33,178 nucleotides of DNA from Gammaproteobacteria bacterium (GTDB lineage: Bacteria > Pseudomonadota > Gammaproteobacteria > Competibacterales > Competibacteraceae). Location of the stretch: the NCBI GenBank assembly GCA_024235135.1, contig JACKMZ010000017.1, positions 1 through 33,178 on the forward strand, in the 5' to 3' direction. Made by a program: the position numbers and the translations under genes. Shown in pieces: positions 1 to 7,887 of the stretch; the stretch's first letter is position 1, and the number at the start of each line of letters is the position of its first letter. The notes under the pieces were generated by a model. The model did no database searches and was not told the origin of the DNA. It saw only the letters and a program-made list of their open reading frames with translations.

Positions 1-1
1 C

Positions 2-595
2 GCAAAGCCGTTATCCATCGCCAAAACGAACTGGATATTCCGGGCTTCCCTGCCCATCAATACGTTTCCCACCGTGCCCGATGGAGACAAGGATACGGGT
101 CTTGGGGATTTCAACATATTCGCGGCGTATTTGATCGATACCGGCAACCCCGCGGTGAGCTTTGGTATCGGCCCCCAAATCACGGCCCCCACGGCGAGTA
201 ATGATGATTTGGGTAGTGGAAAATGGTCGGCCGGTCTTGCGAATGTATTATTCAATGCCAGTTCGCCGAAATTTCAATACGGTTATTTGCTGACGTGGCA
301 AGCTAGTTTTGCCGGAGAGGACGATAGAGCGGATGTGAATACCGCTGCTTTTCAGCCATTCGTCTTTTATCAGTTAGGCGGTGGGACCTATCTTCGCGCG
401 GCCCCTATCTGGGTTTATAATTTTGAGAATGACGATTACAGCGTGCCATTGGGGATCGGTATCGGACAAGTGATCAAAAAAGATAAAACCGTTTATAACG
501 TTTTTATCGAACCTCAGTTTTCAGTGGCTGATGAGGGCCCCGGACAACCGGATTGGCAGATTTTCTTCGGCTTTAATATGCAATTCCTGAACTGA
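2..595 (+). CDS. Outer-membrane beta-barrel protein, 3' part (5' end outside window)
   Basis: The reading frame is open from the first full codon of the window, so the gene starts upstream; the GTG at 74 is internal. The visible 197 residues alternate short polar turns with amphipathic strands rich in Tyr, Phe and Gly (for example GLGDFN, FQYGYLLTW, FYQLGGGTYLR, PIWVYNFEND), and the chain ends FGFNMQFLN with a near-terminal Phe, as outer-membrane barrels do. The pattern resembles the transporter-like barrel family that is often mislabelled 'neuromedin U'. Substrate and role cannot be read from the sequence. It is probably monocistronic or the last gene of an upstream unit; a lipoprotein gene follows after about 140 bases. 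Confidence 0.7.
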   Translation, partial: AKPLSIAKTNWIFRASLPINTFPTVPDGDKDTGLGDFNIFAAYLIDTGNPAVSFGIGPQITAPTASNDDLGSGKWSAGLANVLFNASSPKFQYGYLLTWQASFAGEDDRADVNTAAFQPFVFYQLGGGTYLRAAPIWVYNFENDDYSVPLGIGIGQVIKKDKTVYNVFIEPQFSVADEGPGQPDWQIFFGFNMQFLN

Positions 596-737
596 GTAAA
601 AACGAATACCGATGTAATTGGACAGTTATTGACGAAGCCAACAGCCCAAATAGATCTGTTGTAAATCTCTGGGCAACAGCTTGCTGCTATCGTTGCCCAC
701 GTTAAATTCCTTGACACTTGCCCGGAGGCCCTGTCAC

Positions 738-1112
738 GTGTTGAAAAATCAAAAAGTCACGATGACGATTCCTATTATTGCGCTGATGCTCTTTGCTGGC
801 ACCTTGACCGGTTGCGGCGCCGGTCTGATGGCGCCGGACCCTGTGATTGAAAACCACGGGGCCGAAGGGTTCCTCGATCAGGTGGTCAAGGAGTGTGGTA
901 GCAAAACGATCGGAGAATTGACTCTGAACGAGTTAATCAACGGTATTCAGGTCAACTCTCAGAGTTCGTTTTTTAACGACCTGACGACCAAGCTCTATTT
1001 CAGCAAAATTTCGCAGAGCGATTATGCTAGCAGTGTCAACGATTTGTTTCCCGCTGGGAACAACCAAGCCGGTCTGGATTGCATCTTTGCCACGTTAGGG
1101 AATGCCACCTGA
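738..1112 (+). CDS. Small lipoprotein of unknown function
   Basis: Start chosen at GTG 738 because a GGAGG lies at 724-728, nine bases upstream. The frame is open back to 681, but those earlier starts lack a ribosome site and would bury the signal peptide. The product is 124 aa. A hydrophobic segment (about residues 9-24) ends in a lipobox LTGC with Cys26, so a lipid-anchored envelope protein is predicted. The mature part is about 98 residues, polar and mostly helical in appearance (TIGELTLNELINGI, then SQSDYASSVNDLF), with two cysteines besides Cys26 (in KECGS and LDCIF) that could form a disulfide. I do not recognise the family. Confidence 0.65.
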   Translation: MLKNQKVTMTIPIIALMLFAGTLTGCGAGLMAPDPVIENHGAEGFLDQVVKECGSKTIGELTLNELINGIQVNSQSSFFNDLTTKLYFSKISQSDYASSVNDLFPAGNNQAGLDCIFATLGNAT

Positions 1113-1893
1113 TACGTCGGTGAGAATGACACCGGCGATAGATTATTCAGTGTTGTGGGTGGAGTGAGTGGACGATCGCGATTTCACTCGATGTCCAACG
1201 AGCTGGCGCGCCTGCCAAGGCTAAACCGCCCTGAAATCGTTTCGCCGAACAGCTTTATTTTTGGCGTGATGCCTACGTTCAGCTCTTGCTCAAGAGCCGG
1301 TACACACATTAAGAGCAGTTTTTGTCATGTACGTTATCCATTAAAATACTAATCGTTTGATTTTTTTACTAGCGATAATATGCCTTCGCGTTAGTGATAA
1401 GATTACGGAATTCTGGGGCTTGCGAATGAATTTGTGGGAAACCACGGGGCTTTCGCTTAGAAGCGACTGTAATGGTGGCGACACTGTTACACCATCGATT
1501 CTGAAGGTAATCAGGGCCGGCTTGGCGCTTGGCGAAGTAGGAAAATCACACGGGTAACATTGGCATAATTCCCGATTGGTTTCCCCAACAAAGCGGTGGG
1601 TCAGCGAAAACGCGCAGATTGCTCGTCGCAAAGCGCAGAGCGGGATCACTTACGGCCGCAGCCGCTGATACCGAGAGAGTGGCAGCAACCGAAAAAGCGC
1701 CACACTACCTAGGAATATCGCCTCGGTAGCGTGGCGGCCCGTCAATATCTATGGTCGCTATGAAGTCAGAATCCGAGTAACGCCGATGAACAGGGATGCC
1801 TACGTGCGGGAATTAACGCATTTCGGGATTGAGCCCGAAAGGGCTCTTGACGCCGAGCCTGCCTAATCCACCGGCTGAAAGCATTCAGCTCGC
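1113..1893. other. Gene-poor stretch
   Basis: About 780 bases with only short, composition-driven open frames on both strands. None has a convincing ribosome site, a recognisable motif or protein-like composition. The right end (from 1831) holds two hairpins that probably belong to the end of the minus-strand alkylsulfatase transcript. No RNA gene or mobile-element end was recognised here. Confidence 0.5.
1831..1889 (-). terminator. Tandem hairpins downstream of the alkylsulfatase gene
   Basis: Two perfect 6-bp stem-loops: GAGCCC-GAAA-GGGCTC at 1831-1846, and GCTGAA-AGCA-TTCAGC at 1874-1889. The second lies four bases past the alkylsulfatase stop codon on the minus strand. Neither has a clear U-run, so termination strength is uncertain; a role in mRNA 3'-end protection is equally possible. 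Confidence 0.4.
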
Positions 1894-3879
1894 TTATTTC
1901 GTACCGATCGGCATGACCACCTGATACCAGGGATCGAAGGTATCCAAGAGAGCGACGAACTCTTCGAATTTCTCCGGCTTCCCGTCGAGCTTGATCTTGC
2001 CGTCCACAACGCCTTGCTCAACCTTCAGCTTGCCCCCGATGATTTCGTTCAAGGTGCTGCGATCCATCGTGAGGCTGGCGTCGGCATCCTTCGCCTGTTG
2101 GTCCTTGTGGTATTGAAGAACGCCGTACTGCACCACCAACAGATACTTGTCCTTGGTATCCGGAAGGTCCAAGTTGATCTTGATGGTCTTACCTTCCGCC
2201 TTGGGACCGTCGAGACGAATTGAGAGGTAGTCGAAGAACAGTTCCAGCGGCATGGCGGCGACCGTGTCGGGACTGGCGAAGGTCACGACCTGCATCGGCT
2301 TGACGCCTTCACGCAAATCTTTGGCCGCACTCAGGTACCAGCCGCGCCAGGTGCCCGCTTCCGTCTGGTAGCCGAGCTGCTCGCTGGCGTCGGCCATCAG
2401 GTTGCGCGCTTCCATGTTGCTGGGGTCGGCATAGACCACCTGCATCAAAACCTGCATCACCCAGCGGTAGTCGCCATTGGCATAGTCCGTCTTGGCTCTT
2501 TTGACGATGGCGTCGGCGCCGCCCATATACTCGACATATTTCTTGGCGGCATCGACCCGTGGCAGCGGATGCAAAGTGGCGGGATTGCCGTTATACCAGC
2601 CGAATTGCTTGTCGATGGCCGCCTTGACGTTATGGTTGGTGGTGCCGTAATAGCCGCGCAGCCCCCATTCCGACTGCAATTCCTCCGGGAGCTGGAGCAT
2701 TTCGGCGGCTTCGACCATGTCATAGCCGGAGTTGGCCAGGCGGATGGACTGATCGTTGATGTACTTGTAAGCGGCGGATTGCCGGGTCAGGTGCTCGCTG
2801 ATGCGCTCCTTGCCCCAGATCGGCCAGTGATGCGGCGCATACAGGACTTCCGCCACATTGCCCCAACGATCATTGGCCTCTCTCAGGTACTTGGCCCAGT
2901 TGTAGGCGCTGCGGACCTTGGCCCCACGCAGGCTATAGACGTTGTGTTGGGTGTGGACCGCATCCTCGGCGGTGGACAGGGCCTTGTATTTGGGGATGTA
3001 GAAGAACATTTCCGCCGGCGCTTCGGTATCCGGGGCCAGCATGAACTCGAAATCCAGACCGCCGATGGTTTCCTTCTGGAAGGGCTTCGAGATGATGTTG
3101 GTCGGCACGGCGAAGGTGACGGTGCCCTTGGAAGGTCCCAGGCCCAGGCCGCTGGTCATGGTGCCTTGGGGTCCGTCTGCCACCAGCATGCCGTACTGAT
3201 AACCGCTGAGACGGGTTTGGCGGTTGCCGCCGATCACGCTTTCGTTGAGCGCCGCCTCGGTATAGCCCTCCGGCGCGTAAACTTTGACCTTGCCGGATTT
3301 GAGATCCTCATGGCTGATCACGCCCATGACACCGCCGTAGTGGTCGATATGCGAATGAGAGTGGATGACCGCCACGACAGGTTTATTGCCGCGATGCTCG
3401 CGGTAGAGCTTCAGCGCCGCCTTGGCGCTTTCGGCCGAAGCGAGCGGGTCCATGATGATCACGCCCTCGGGGGCCTCGATGAAGGTGATATTGGAGATGT
3501 CCAGGCCACGCACCTGGTAGATGCCCTCGGTCACCTCGAACAGGCCGGTGTAGTGCGCCATGATCTGGGCCTGGCGCCAGAGGCTGGGGTTGACCGTATC
3601 CGGTGAAGGCTTGTCGCCTTCGAGAAACTTGTATCTGGATAGATCGAAAACGATGCCGCCCTGGTCATTCTTGACCACGCCGTTGTTGTCCAGCGGGGCA
3701 ATGAAGCCTTTCGCGGAATCCTCGAAGGCTTGTTTGTTATTAAACGGCAGGGCTTTGAGCACCGCCGCGTTGGCCGCCTTGGTAGCGTCGGTCGCGGGCT
3801 TGGCGGCATCGGCGGCCAGGACGGTCTGGCCGATGCCAGTGACGAGCATCATGGACAGAGTCAAATACTTCAGTTGCAT
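1894..3879 (-). CDS. Secreted SdsA1/YjcS-type alkylsulfatase (metallo-beta-lactamase fold)
   Basis: Predicted zinc-dependent hydrolysis of primary alkyl sulfates such as SDS to alcohol plus sulfate, outside the cytoplasm. The 661-aa product begins with a Sec signal peptide ending near VLA-ADA. The metallo-beta-lactamase motif HSHIDH supplies His175, His177, Asp179 and His180. Further along are TEAPAEM and STAEDA, matching the acidic metal ligands of SdsA1, and APHHWP. A helical dimerisation region (about 390-520) and a C-terminal SCP2-like hydrophobic-substrate domain (about 535-661) follow, so length and order are standard. ATG 3879 is preferred over ATG 3885: the GGAG at 3888-3891 is 8 bases from the former and only 2 from the latter. 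It is the second gene of an operon, 43 bases after the 198-aa exported protein. Confidence 0.9.
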   Translation of the reverse strand: MQLKYLTLSMMLVTGIGQTVLAADAAKPATDATKAANAAVLKALPFNNKQAFEDSAKGFIAPLDNNGVVKNDQGGIVFDLSRYKFLEGDKPSPDTVNPSLWRQAQIMAHYTGLFEVTEGIYQVRGLDISNITFIEAPEGVIIMDPLASAESAKAALKLYREHRGNKPVVAVIHSHSHIDHYGGVMGVISHEDLKSGKVKVYAPEGYTEAALNESVIGGNRQTRLSGYQYGMLVADGPQGTMTSGLGLGPSKGTVTFAVPTNIISKPFQKETIGGLDFEFMLAPDTEAPAEMFFYIPKYKALSTAEDAVHTQHNVYSLRGAKVRSAYNWAKYLREANDRWGNVAEVLYAPHHWPIWGKERISEHLTRQSAAYKYINDQSIRLANSGYDMVEAAEMLQLPEELQSEWGLRGYYGTTNHNVKAAIDKQFGWYNGNPATLHPLPRVDAAKKYVEYMGGADAIVKRAKTDYANGDYRWVMQVLMQVVYADPSNMEARNLMADASEQLGYQTEAGTWRGWYLSAAKDLREGVKPMQVVTFASPDTVAAMPLELFFDYLSIRLDGPKAEGKTIKINLDLPDTKDKYLLVVQYGVLQYHKDQQAKDADASLTMDRSTLNEIIGGKLKVEQGVVDGKIKLDGKPEKFEEFVALLDTFDPWYQVVMPIGTK

Positions 3880-3922
3880 CAACATTTCTCCTCGAAACTT
3901 GGAATCTGGTTATTGCCCGGAT

Positions 3923-4519
3923 CTAGCGACTGCTGATTCGGGGGACTACCGACGTTGTGTCCAAAACGTGGCGGATGGCCATCCGTTCGCTTTCATCTCC
4001 ATCGATCAGAATCATACCCTCGGCGATGGCGCGCTCCGCCGAAAGTCTGCCGGCGAGCAGTTCCGTCACCACGGGTTCGGCGGTTAGCACCACGGCCTCT
4101 CCCTTGGCCGGGCCTGCGGTGTGGATATCGACGTGGACCTTGCCTTCGGATTGGGAAAAGCGGGCCCATAGTCGACTCTCGATGTAGCCCAGGGAGAAGC
4201 TGGCCGGCAATTCCGCGGCGGCGGGCGACGCGGCGATGGCCTTTCTGAAGGAATACAGGCGTCCCACCGTGCCGATGTAGAGGGCGTGACGCTTACTCGG
4301 CGACTGCAGGGCGGCGGCATCGATGACACCCTTGTCCGCGGCCTGGCGCAGGGCTACCGCCACCGTTAGGGAGCCGGGATACATGCCTTCAAGCTGCACC
4401 TCCGGCATGGAGTGAAAGCCGCAACCGATTGCGGCCGGCGCGGAACCCAGAAAGAGCAGTCCCGCGAACGCAAACGGCGCGAAAAACGGGATTAGTGGTT
4501 TCGACGGTTTTCCTATCAT
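3923..4519 (-). CDS. Exported 198-aa protein, first gene of the alkylsulfatase operon
   Basis: A very strong ribosome site (GGAGGTGAT, 4522-4530 on the minus strand) sits six bases from the ATG at 4519. An N-terminal hydrophobic segment (residues 10-30) ends AAIGC at Cys33, which fits a loose lipobox, so the protein is either a lipoprotein or a periplasmic protein. The remainder has no enzyme motif I recognise. The C-terminal third (VVLTAEPVVTELLAGRL, then AERAIAEGMILIDGD) faintly resembles the SCP2-like end of alkylsulfatases, but this is a weak reading. Position immediately upstream of the alkylsulfatase suggests a helper role, such as substrate delivery or envelope protection during detergent breakdown; that is inference from context. 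Confidence 0.75.
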   Translation of the reverse strand: MIGKPSKPLIPFFAPFAFAGLLFLGSAPAAIGCGFHSMPEVQLEGMYPGSLTVAVALRQAADKGVIDAAALQSPSKRHALYIGTVGRLYSFRKAIAASPAAAELPASFSLGYIESRLWARFSQSEGKVHVDIHTAGPAKGEAVVLTAEPVVTELLAGRLSAERAIAEGMILIDGDESERMAIRHVLDTTSVVPRISSR

Positions 4520-5162
4520 TCATCACCTCCGTTCGAAAACGATGAACATCGACTGGTCCGGCTATCCGGACCTCGGCAGGCAAGCGACGCTTTGAGCGCG
4601 ACGAGAAAGATCGCAGACTGTTTTGCTTGACGAACTGGCCGTTGCCAAGCCGAAGAGGAAGGCCGTTCGCGTCGTGCTCGGCGTTTTGGGCTCGGACCGG
4701 GACCGAGCGGGTAGCAAGCGGTGGGAGCTGGAAGGCGCCGTTATCGACGTGTGGCGGCGGCGCCGTCAACGAAGCGAGCCCGCCCCGTTCGAGCGAATCT
4801 CTCGCTCACTTCAAATGCGGCTGCTGAAGTGAGGGTGATCGAACGGATATGGGGATCGCTTCGGGCCTGCACGGAGCAAACAGCAACTACAGGATTCATC
4901 TAGCTCCTTGGCCGCTTCGATTTCGGCGGAGCGATGCCGCTCCCGCTTAGTCTGAAAGTTTCTGCAAAGTGAGAACCCCTGCAAATACGTGCACGCACGT
5001 ATAGCCACGTATACTTGACATACGTGGTCTTACGCTGTGGACCGGCCGATTCCTGACGGCGACCGGACCTTGTGGCGCGCTCTCGAATCCCTCGAATTGA
5101 GCGGCCTAGCGGCGCTGGGTACCACCCATTTATACGAGGGATGGAGTGGCTAAGTCGCTGGT
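4520..5162. other. Divergent intergenic region between alkylsulfatase operon and two-component operon
   Basis: About 640 bases separate two units transcribed away from each other, so both promoters should lie here. The short open frames in it have no ribosome site or protein-like composition. The notable content is the pair of ACGTAT-type inverted repeats at 4985-5027. I found no convincing complete sigma-70 promoter, though TTGACA (5015-5020) is embedded in the second repeat. Confidence 0.5.
4985..5027. promoter_or_regulatory. Two adjacent perfect inverted repeats, putative operator
   Basis: The first is ATACGTG-N4-CACGTAT at 4985-5002. The second is CCACGTAT-N7-ATACGTGG at 5005-5027, with 8-bp arms. 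They are separated by two bases, so the core ACGTAT/ATACGT occurs four times in 43 bases. A consensus -35 hexamer TTGACA (5015-5020) lies across the second spacer and right arm, so a bound protein would contact or cover it. The site is about 135 bases upstream of the histidine-kinase start and about 465 bases from the divergent operon. A dimeric regulator, possibly the FixJ-like protein encoded just downstream, is the natural candidate binder; that is inference. Confidence 0.55.
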
Positions 5163-7088
5163 ATGCAGCAATTTTTCCGCAGTGTCAGGTCGATCATGGG
5201 TCCGAGCATCCTTGCCTTGTTGCTGCTCGTCGTCACATCGGCCAGCGCATCGGCGCTGCCTGAGCCGAAACGTATTCTCGTGTTGCAATCGTTCCGCAAC
5301 GCCATGCCAGTCAACAGCGATTTTTTCGCGGGCATTCGCGAGGGACTTGAGCTACCCATCGACAGACCCGTCGAAATTGACAGCGAAGACCTTGACCTTT
5401 CGCGGATCAACGACGAGAAATATGTCCGGAAACTGGTGGAAATCTACGCGCTGAAATACCGCGCCAGCCCGCCGAACCTGATCATCGCCACCCACACATC
5501 CGCGGTGCGATTGCTGCTGAATCATCGCGACAAGCTTTTTCCCGGCGTACCAATCGTGTTCTGCGCCGCGGAATTATCCTCGGAAGAGCTTGAGCGGCTT
5601 CCGCCGAACGTCACCGGCGTCACAAGCAAAGGTGATTTCGCGGGAACGCTGGAGCTGATGTCCCGTCTCCATCCAGACCTACGGCAGATCGCACTGATCC
5701 TCGGAATGGGTGACCTTGACATGTTGCGGGAATCCGACGTCAAAAAGGCGGTCCGTCCTTTTCAGACTCGCTTCGAAATCATCTGGCTCCACGGCTTGCC
5801 GCTGAGCGAGTTGGTCGAAACCGTCAGGGCATTGCCGCCCCACACCGCAATTCTATATGTGGTTCAATTCGGTGACCGCAACGGCGTCTCCTATGTGCCA
5901 CGGAAGGTTGTGCAGGCCGTTTCCGAAAACGCCAACGCGCCGGTCTACGGTCTCTGGGACACGTTGATGGGCACCGGCATCGTGGGTGGCCGTTTAATTT
6001 CAATAGAGCAACAAGGCGTCATGGCAGGGAAGATCGCCCGTCGCATCCTTTTGGGAGAAGCCCCGGCATCGATTCCCGTCGTCAGAATGGAACAGAACCT
6101 GGCCATCGTTGACGCGCAACAACTGAAGCGATGGAACATCGATGAACGGCTCCTGCCGGAGGGTAGCCGTATTCTGAACCGCGACTCGTCGGTCTGGGAG
6201 CAATATCGCGACATCATCCTCGTCGTGATAGGACTCATCGCCTTTCAAGCACTTTGGATCGCCGCGCTCCTGCGGAATCGCCAAAGGCTCCAGCGAACGC
6301 AAACCTCCCTGAACGAGCAGTATGATCGGCGCGTGCGGGCCGAGGAACTGGCGCGACGGCTGCGAGCGCGCATCGGTGCGGCCGACAAACAAAACACCCT
6401 GGGCGCATTGGCCGGACGTATCGCCCATGAGATCAATCAACCGTTAATCGCCATCCAGAATTACGCGCAAGCGGCGAAACGCTATGTCGCGACCGATTCG
6501 CCGAAAGGCGGCAAGCTCGCCGAACTGCTGGCTGAAATGGCGGGTGAGGCCGATCGCGCCGGCGCCATCATCCGAAAAATCCGTAAGCTGCTCACCACCG
6601 GACATATCGACGCGGTCCGCGTCGATCTCGACCTTGTACTGAAGGAGGTCGTCGCGGTGATGAAACCGGAAGCCGACGCCTGCGGCTGTCGCCTCGACTA
6701 CCGTGTCACGGCGCCGGTTCCCGTCGTGCTCGCCGACGCGTTGCATGTGCAGCTCGTGGTGGTCAATTTGTTGCGTAACGCGATGGAGGCGGCGGCGTCC
6801 GATCCTCGGGGACGGGGTGGGTCGGTCTCGCTGAGCATCGCCGAAACGGCCGAGCGTAGGGTTCGCGTGAGCGTGGCGGACTCCGGTCCGGGCGTCCCCG
6901 CCGAAGAGGTCGAGGACATCTTCGAATCCCTTTATTCCACGAAAACGACCGGTATGGGCGTTGGACTGGCCACTTGCCGAACGATTGTCGAAGCCCATGG
7001 CGGGCGTATTTGGTGCACGGCGAATCCGGCCGGCGGTGCGCTCTTTCAGTTCGAGATTCCGGTAGCGGAAGCGGAGGCTGAAGCATGA
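5163..7088 (+). CDS. Sensor histidine kinase with periplasmic ABC-substrate-binding-like domain
   Basis: A 641-aa membrane sensor kinase. A signal peptide or first membrane helix (12-31) leads to a periplasmic domain (about 35-325) that reads like the ABC_sub_bind family (KRILVLQSF, PNLIIATHTSAV, GVPIVFCA, GLWDTLMGTGIVGG). A membrane helix follows at 351-371 and a short coiled coil at 374-405. The HisKA box AGRIAHEINQPL carries the phosphoacceptor His422; the N box is LVVVNLLRNAMEAA, with G1 DSGPGVP (573-579) and G2 GMGVGL (597-602). All catalytic elements are intact. ATG 5163 is the first possible start, since an in-frame TAA lies at 5151; the ribosome site is weak. It overlaps the response-regulator gene by four bases (ATGA), so the two are translationally coupled. 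Confidence 0.9.
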   Translation: MQQFFRSVRSIMGPSILALLLLVVTSASASALPEPKRILVLQSFRNAMPVNSDFFAGIREGLELPIDRPVEIDSEDLDLSRINDEKYVRKLVEIYALKYRASPPNLIIATHTSAVRLLLNHRDKLFPGVPIVFCAAELSSEELERLPPNVTGVTSKGDFAGTLELMSRLHPDLRQIALILGMGDLDMLRESDVKKAVRPFQTRFEIIWLHGLPLSELVETVRALPPHTAILYVVQFGDRNGVSYVPRKVVQAVSENANAPVYGLWDTLMGTGIVGGRLISIEQQGVMAGKIARRILLGEAPASIPVVRMEQNLAIVDAQQLKRWNIDERLLPEGSRILNRDSSVWEQYRDIILVVIGLIAFQALWIAALLRNRQRLQRTQTSLNEQYDRRVRAEELARRLRARIGAADKQNTLGALAGRIAHEINQPLIAIQNYAQAAKRYVATDSPKGGKLAELLAEMAGEADRAGAIIRKIRKLLTTGHIDAVRVDLDLVLKEVVAVMKPEADACGCRLDYRVTAPVPVVLADALHVQLVVVNLLRNAMEAAASDPRGRGGSVSLSIAETAERRVRVSVADSGPGVPAEEVEDIFESLYSTKTTGMGVGLATCRTIVEAHGGRIWCTANPAGGALFQFEIPVAEAEAEA

Positions 7089-7699
7089 GTGAACCCATCG
7101 AGCCCACCGTATTCGTGGTTGACGACGACCGAGGCGTGCGCAATTCGATCCGCGAGTTGCTGATCTCGGTCGGGCTCGCGGTCGAGACCTTCGAGTCGGC
7201 CCAGTCGTTCTTGGAGACTTTCGACCCGGCGCGCCGCGGTTGCTTGATACTCGATATCCGCATGGCGCACATGAGCGGGTTGGCGCTGGAAGCCAAGCTG
7301 GCCGAAATCGGCGCCGACCTTCCGATTGTGTTCATCAGCGGCCATGGCGACATCTCCATGGCCGTTAACGCCATCAAGAGAGGCGCCGTCGACTTCGTCC
7401 CGAAACCTTACCATGAACAGCAATTGCTCGATGCTGTCAACGAAGCCCTGCGACGCGATGAATCGCGGTGCAGGGCTGCGCTGGACGGCGACAGACTGAC
7501 CGAGCGCGCGCACAAGCTCACCGCGCGGGAACGCCAGGTGCTCGATCTCGCGCTCAGGGGACATTCGTCCAAGGTCATCGCCCGTGAACTCGGCATCAGC
7601 CACCGGACCGTCGAGCTGCATCGCAGCAACCTGCTGGAAAAACTTGGGATCGCGTCCATCACTGAACTGTTGCGACTGAAGCGCGGCAACGGCATCTGA
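7085..7699 (+). CDS. FixJ/StyR-family response regulator
   Basis: A 204-aa two-domain regulator. The receiver domain (8-125) has the acidic pocket VDDD (12-15), phosphoacceptor Asp57 in LILDIRM, Ser85 in ISGHGD and Lys107 in VPKPY. The C-terminal LuxR/FixJ helix-turn-helix (about 144-197) reads LTARERQVLDLALRG, then ARELGISHRTVELHRSNLLEKL. Its start overlaps the kinase stop, so the two form a cognate pair. The targets are not known. The palindromic sites in front of the kinase gene and the divergent alkylsulfatase operon are the obvious candidates from position alone. Confidence 0.93.
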   Translation: MSEPIEPTVFVVDDDRGVRNSIRELLISVGLAVETFESAQSFLETFDPARRGCLILDIRMAHMSGLALEAKLAEIGADLPIVFISGHGDISMAVNAIKRGAVDFVPKPYHEQQLLDAVNEALRRDESRCRAALDGDRLTERAHKLTARERQVLDLALRGHSSKVIARELGISHRTVELHRSNLLEKLGIASITELLRLKRGNGI

Positions 7700-7887
7700 C
7701 GTCGCCTGCCAACCGGACCCACGGACGGGCGGGAGCGGGCTGCTCTCAGGTGTAACTAGGCTGTCAGGGAATAGAATTGGAACGTGTTGACCTGCTTCGC
7801 TTTTCCCGATCAGCAATGGGAGGAATCAGCGTCAAATCTCCCACACGCTCGCTAGATGCGCGTTCAAAGGCCATCGCTTTCTCCCTG

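Noticed and set aside
2569..3606. Long plus-strand open frame (345 codons) opposite the alkylsulfatase
   Set aside because: It is antisense to a gene with intact catalytic motifs; its sequence is Gly/Arg/His/Val-rich in the way of GC-rich shadow frames and has no ribosome site or domain.
4623..4903. Overlapping short plus-strand ORFs in the divergent intergenic region
   Set aside because: All three frames are open because of GC-rich composition; none has a start context or protein-like sequence.
5015..5038. Complete sigma-70 promoter starting at TTGACA 5015
   Set aside because: No reasonable -10 hexamer is found at 16-18 bases downstream (the sequence there is TGTGGA-like), so only the -35 match is reported.
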